From positions 1-64,000 of the forward strand of contig JAGNSU010000007.1 of NCBI GenBank assembly GCA_017987895.1: 64,000 nucleotides of DNA, written 5' to 3'. The notes beneath the pieces were generated by a model, which was not told the DNA's origin, searched no databases, and saw only the letters and a program-made list of their open reading frames with translations. The stretch's first letter is position 1, and each line of letters starts with the position of its first letter. The DNA comes from Flavobacteriales bacterium (GTDB lineage Bacteria > Bacteroidota > Bacteroidia > Flavobacteriales_F > PHOS-HE28). This document shows positions 61,202 through 64,000 of the stretch, one piece after another. The position numbers and the translations under genes are program-made.

Positions 61202-63856
61202 TCAGGCCAACAAGCTCCCGGCCTTTTTCAGCGCGTTGGCCATACCGCCGGGGTCTTTACCACCGGCCGTAGCGAAGTCCGGTTGGCCGCCCCCCCCACC
61301 TTTGATCTCCGGGCTGATCTGCTTGATGATGTCCACCGCCTTCAGACCCGTGGCTTCGGCGTACGACTTGCCGAGCGATACGGCCAGCAAGGGCTTACCC
61401 TCTATCACGGAACCTGAAACGAACGCCAGGTCCGGGTGGAGTTCGCGGAGCTGATACCCCAGGTCCTTCAGGCTTTGGGCGTCCAGGTCCAGTTGTTCCA
61501 CCAGTACGGAGAGGCCCTGGGCGTTCTTGCGTGCCTTCGCGGGTAGCGTGGCGGCATAGTTCCGCACTTTCTCCTTGGTGGCCTTCTCCAACTCCTTGCT
61601 GAGCGAAGCGTTCTGCTCGACGAGCTTTTCGACCGTGGCGAACAGATCGGCCGGGTGCTTCAACAACGTATTGATCGCATCCAGTTCCGCGAGTTTGTCG
61701 TTGATCATACGCTCGGCCTCCACGCTGGTGATCGCTTCGATGCGCCGGATGCCTGCCGCCAGCGCTCCCTCGCTCACGATGCGGAACGGACCGATGACAC
61801 CCGTGCGCGGCACATGCGTGCCACCGCAGAGCTCCACGCTCGGACCGAACTTCACCACACGCACATGGTCCCCGTACTTCTCCCCGAACAACGCCATGGC
61901 ACCCATCGTCTTCGCCTCCGCGATAGGCACATTGCGCCGATCATCGAACACGATGTCCTCCGCGATCATCGCGTTCACTTCGCGCTCGATGGTGCATAGC
62001 TCCTCGGGCGTGATCTTGGCGAAGTGGCTGATGTCGAAACGCAAGCGATCCGGCGCTACGAGCGATCCCTTCTGTTCCACATGGGTTCCCAAGTGCATGC
62101 GCAATACATGGTGCAACAAGTGCGTGGCTGTGTGGTTGCGTGCGGTAAGGTTGCGCCGTGATGCATCGACCTGTGCGGTGAACGAGGCGTTCACATCCTT
62201 GGGCAACGACTTGGTGAAGTGTACGATGAGCTGGTTCTCGCGCTTCGTGTCGATGATCTCGACCTTATCATCGCCGCTGACGAGCCAGCCTTGGTCACCG
62301 ACCTGGCCACCGCCTTCCGCATAGAATGGTGTGCGATCGAGCACTATCTGGAATTGGTCGCCGCCTTTGCCACTGACCTTGCGGTAGCGCAATATCCTCG
62401 ACGAAGAACTCAGTTCATCGTATCCAACGAACACGGTGTCCCCTTTCGCCAGTTCCACCCAATCGCCAGTGGTCACGGTCGTGGCCGCGCGGGAACGTTC
62501 TTTCTGCTTCTGTAGAAGTGCAGCAAACCCTTCCATATCGACGAACATCTCTTCCTCCTTCGCCAAAAGCTGTGTCAAGTCGATGGGGAAACCGAACGTG
62601 TCATACAGCTCGAATGCAAATGCTCCTGTAACCGTTCGAAAATTCTCCTTCTTCGGAGGGGTAACATCAGCACCGTAAGTGATGAAGGCATTTGCGCGAC
62701 CGGCATATGCCTCGAAACGCTCAATCCCTTGCTGTAAGGTGCGCAAGAACGCCTTCTCCTCCTCCAGCATCACGTTCTCGATGATGCTCTGTTGTTTCTT
62801 CAGTTCCGGGAACTGATCGCCCATTTGAGCGACCAGCGTGGCGACCAACGTGTGCATGAACGGCTCGTTGAAACCGAGGAAACTATATCCGTAGCGCACC
62901 CCACGCCGCAGAATGCGTCGGATCACGTAGCCCGCGCCTATATTGCTCGGTAGCTGTCCATCCGCAATGGAAAAAGAGATGGCACGCAAGTGATCCGCGA
63001 TCACGCGCATGGCGATGTCGGCCTTCTCGTCGGTGCCGTACTTCTTTCCGCTTTGTTCGGCTATGGATCGGATCAGCGGCTGGAACACATCGGTGTCGTA
63101 GTTGCTGCGCTTGCCTTGCAACACCATGCACAACCTTTCGAAGCCCATGCCCGTGTCCACGTGTTGGGCGGGCAGGGTGTGCAGGGAGCCATCGGACTTG
63201 CGCTCGAATTGCATGAACACGTTGTTCCAGATCTCGATCACCTGCGGGTGATCGTTGTTCACCAGATCGCGACCGGGCTTCTGCTTCTTCTCCTCTGCGG
63301 TGCGTACATCCACATGGATCTCCGTACACGGCCCGCAGGGACCGGTGTCGCCCATCTCCCAAAAATTGTCCTTGCGCGAGAAGGGAAGGATACGCTCCTC
63401 CGGCATGAACTGCTTCCACAGATCGCGGGTCTCGCTATCGGCGGGCAGCTTGTCCTTGTCATCACCGCCGAAGTAGGTGACGTAGATGTTCTCCTTGTCG
63501 ATCTTGTACTCCTCCACCAGCAGTTCCCACGCCCACTGCACGGCTTCCTTCTTGAAGTAGTCGCCGAAGCTCCAGTTGCCGAGCATCTCGAACATCGTAT
63601 GGTGGTATGTGTCGATCCCCACCTCCTCCAGGTCGTTGTGCTTGCCCGAAACGCGCAGGCATTTTTGCGTGTCGGCGATGCGCTTGTCTTTCGCGGGCCG
63701 GTTGCCGAGGAAAAGGTCCTTGAACTGGTTCATGCCCGCGTTGGTGAACATCAACGTGGGATCGTCCTTCACGACCATGGGGGCGCTGGGCACGATGGTG
63801 TGGCCGCGCTTGGCGAAGTGATCGAGGAAGGCTTGGCGGATCTCGCGGGAGGTCAT
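61202..63856 (-). CDS. alaS: Alanyl-tRNA synthetase
   Basis: 884 residues, full length. Class II catalytic core at the N-terminus (VPSAPMVVKDDPTLMFTNAG, MNQFKDLFLG, GMGFERLCMVLQ). The editing domain carries the zinc-binding HxxxH in RNHTATHLLHHVL and CxxxH in ELCGGTHVPRTG. The C-terminal coiled coil and DHHA1-like domain end in the GGGGGQPDFATAGGKDP motif. It charges tRNA-Ala and clears mischarged Ser/Gly. It has a promoter motif TACCTTCG at 63900-63893, 36 bases before the ATG. Confidence 0.98.
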   Translation of the reverse strand: MTSREIRQAFLDHFAKRGHTIVPSAPMVVKDDPTLMFTNAGMNQFKDLFLGNRPAKDKRIADTQKCLRVSGKHNDLEEVGIDTYHHTMFEMLGNWSFGDYFKKEAVQWAWELLVEEYKIDKENIYVTYFGGDDKDKLPADSETRDLWKQFMPEERILPFSRKDNFWEMGDTGPCGPCTEIHVDVRTAEEKKQKPGRDLVNNDHPQVIEIWNNVFMQFERKSDGSLHTLPAQHVDTGMGFERLCMVLQGKRSNYDTDVFQPLIRSIAEQSGKKYGTDEKADIAMRVIADHLRAISFSIADGQLPSNIGAGYVIRRILRRGVRYGYSFLGFNEPFMHTLVATLVAQMGDQFPELKKQQSIIENVMLEEEKAFLRTLQQGIERFEAYAGRANAFITYGADVTPPKKENFRTVTGAFAFELYDTFGFPIDLTQLLAKEEEMFVDMEGFAALLQKQKERSRAATTVTTGDWVELAKGDTVFVGYDELSSSSRILRYRKVSGKGGDQFQIVLDRTPFYAEGGGQVGDQGWLVSGDDKVEIIDTKRENQLIVHFTKSLPKDVNASFTAQVDASRRNLTARNHTATHLLHHVLRMHLGTHVEQKGSLVAPDRLRFDISHFAKITPEELCTIEREVNAMIAEDIVFDDRRNVPIAEAKTMGAMALFGEKYGDHVRVVKFGPSVELCGGTHVPRTGVIGPFRIVSEGALAAGIRRIEAITSVEAERMINDKLAELDAINTLLKHPADLFATVEKLVEQNASLSKELEKATKEKVRNYAATLPAKARKNAQGLSVLVEQLDLDAQSLKDLGYQLRELHPDLAFVSGSVIEGKPLLAVSLGKSYAEATGLKAVDIIKQISPEIKGGGGGQPDFATAGGKDPGGMANALKKAGSLLA

Positions 63857-63892
63857 GAGTGAATTATTCCAGGCTTATTGGACAGGCGGCCG

Positions 63893-63900
63893 CGAAGGTA
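63893..63900 (-). promoter_or_regulatory. alaS promoter -7-like element TACCTTCG
   Basis: GC-shifted TAnnTTTG form, 36 bases upstream of the alaS ATG. No TTTG at the -33 distance. Confidence 0.4.
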
Positions 63901-63980
63901 GAAGAGGCCCGGTGGCCCATAGGGTCGCGTGACGTCAACTGATCTTCACTTTCTCAGGTGGTTTATCTTCACGCCCCGTC

Positions 63981-64000
63981 ATGCCCGAGCACAAGTACCG
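63981..64000 (+). CDS. Start of a gene divergent from alaS (cut by window edge)
   Basis: ATG at 63981 opens a frame reading MPEHKYR before the window ends. A TATCTTCA motif lies just upstream. In many Bacteroidota a peptidase M23 gene with a similar M-x-x-x-K-Y start is divergent from alaS, so that identity is possible, but six or seven residues cannot prove it. Confidence 0.3.

Overview
The window is a chromosomal segment of a GC-rich member of the Bacteroidota, most likely order Flavobacteriales. The evidence is consistent across the window: type IX secretion (T9SS) cargo with C-terminal sorting domains, a PorV/PorQ-type outer-membrane protein, TonB-dependent receptors with N-terminal carboxypeptidase-like domains, a geranylgeranylglyceryl/heptaprenylglyceryl phosphate synthase, DUF983 and DUF5684 proteins, an atpD-atpC pair apart from the other ATP synthase genes, and promoters of the TAnnTTTG type. 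No phage, integrase, transposase, rRNA, tRNA or CRISPR was seen.

Layout. 1-10 kb: HIT protein and greA, then a three-gene outer-membrane operon (TonB-dependent receptor, 1.36-kaa secreted protein, PorV-like protein). 10-17 kb: small basic protein, Rieske-like lipoprotein, ahcY, GGGP synthase, methyltransferase, and a TPP-riboswitch-controlled TonB-dependent receptor with an NadR-like kinase gene upstream. 17-26.5 kb: T9SS cargo protein, crtD, a fused CruF-CrtYcd carotenoid gene, pnuT-type transporter, LRR protein, ribF and atpDC. 26.5-43 kb: two secreted proteins, then mostly housekeeping and envelope genes (AhpD-like protein, DUF983, hmuS, a frameshifted choice-of-anchor L gene, LpxL-like acyltransferase, desaturase, TspO-like protein, ABC exporter pair, Ppx/GppA, YitT). 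Two copies of a 160-bp inverted-repeat element lie in this part. 43-59 kb: an array of large secreted proteins sharing one C-terminal module. 59-64 kb: response regulator, DUF5684 protein and alaS.

The most unusual region is 43-59 kb, with a related gene at 26.6 kb. Eight secreted proteins with unrelated N-terminal parts (delta-60 repeat propellers, SprB-like/Ig-like domains, a PCMD-like domain) all end in the same module of about 240 residues. The module finishes in a duplicated, dockerin-like D-x-N-x-(D/N)-G motif followed by KYAGSANDRD and a terminal LP. A ninth protein has the delta-60 scaffold but carries an ordinary T9SS type A domain instead, so the module looks like an alternative C-terminal sorting or anchoring signal. 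Six of the genes form one minus-strand chain. In five of them the module ends in Pro-stop written CCATGA, and in four of these the embedded ATG is the start codon of the next gene.

Other points of interest are a TPP riboswitch whose expression platform can be read base by base, the CruF-CrtYcd fusion, and many promoters placed 4-7 bases before a start codon, which suggests leaderless transcripts.
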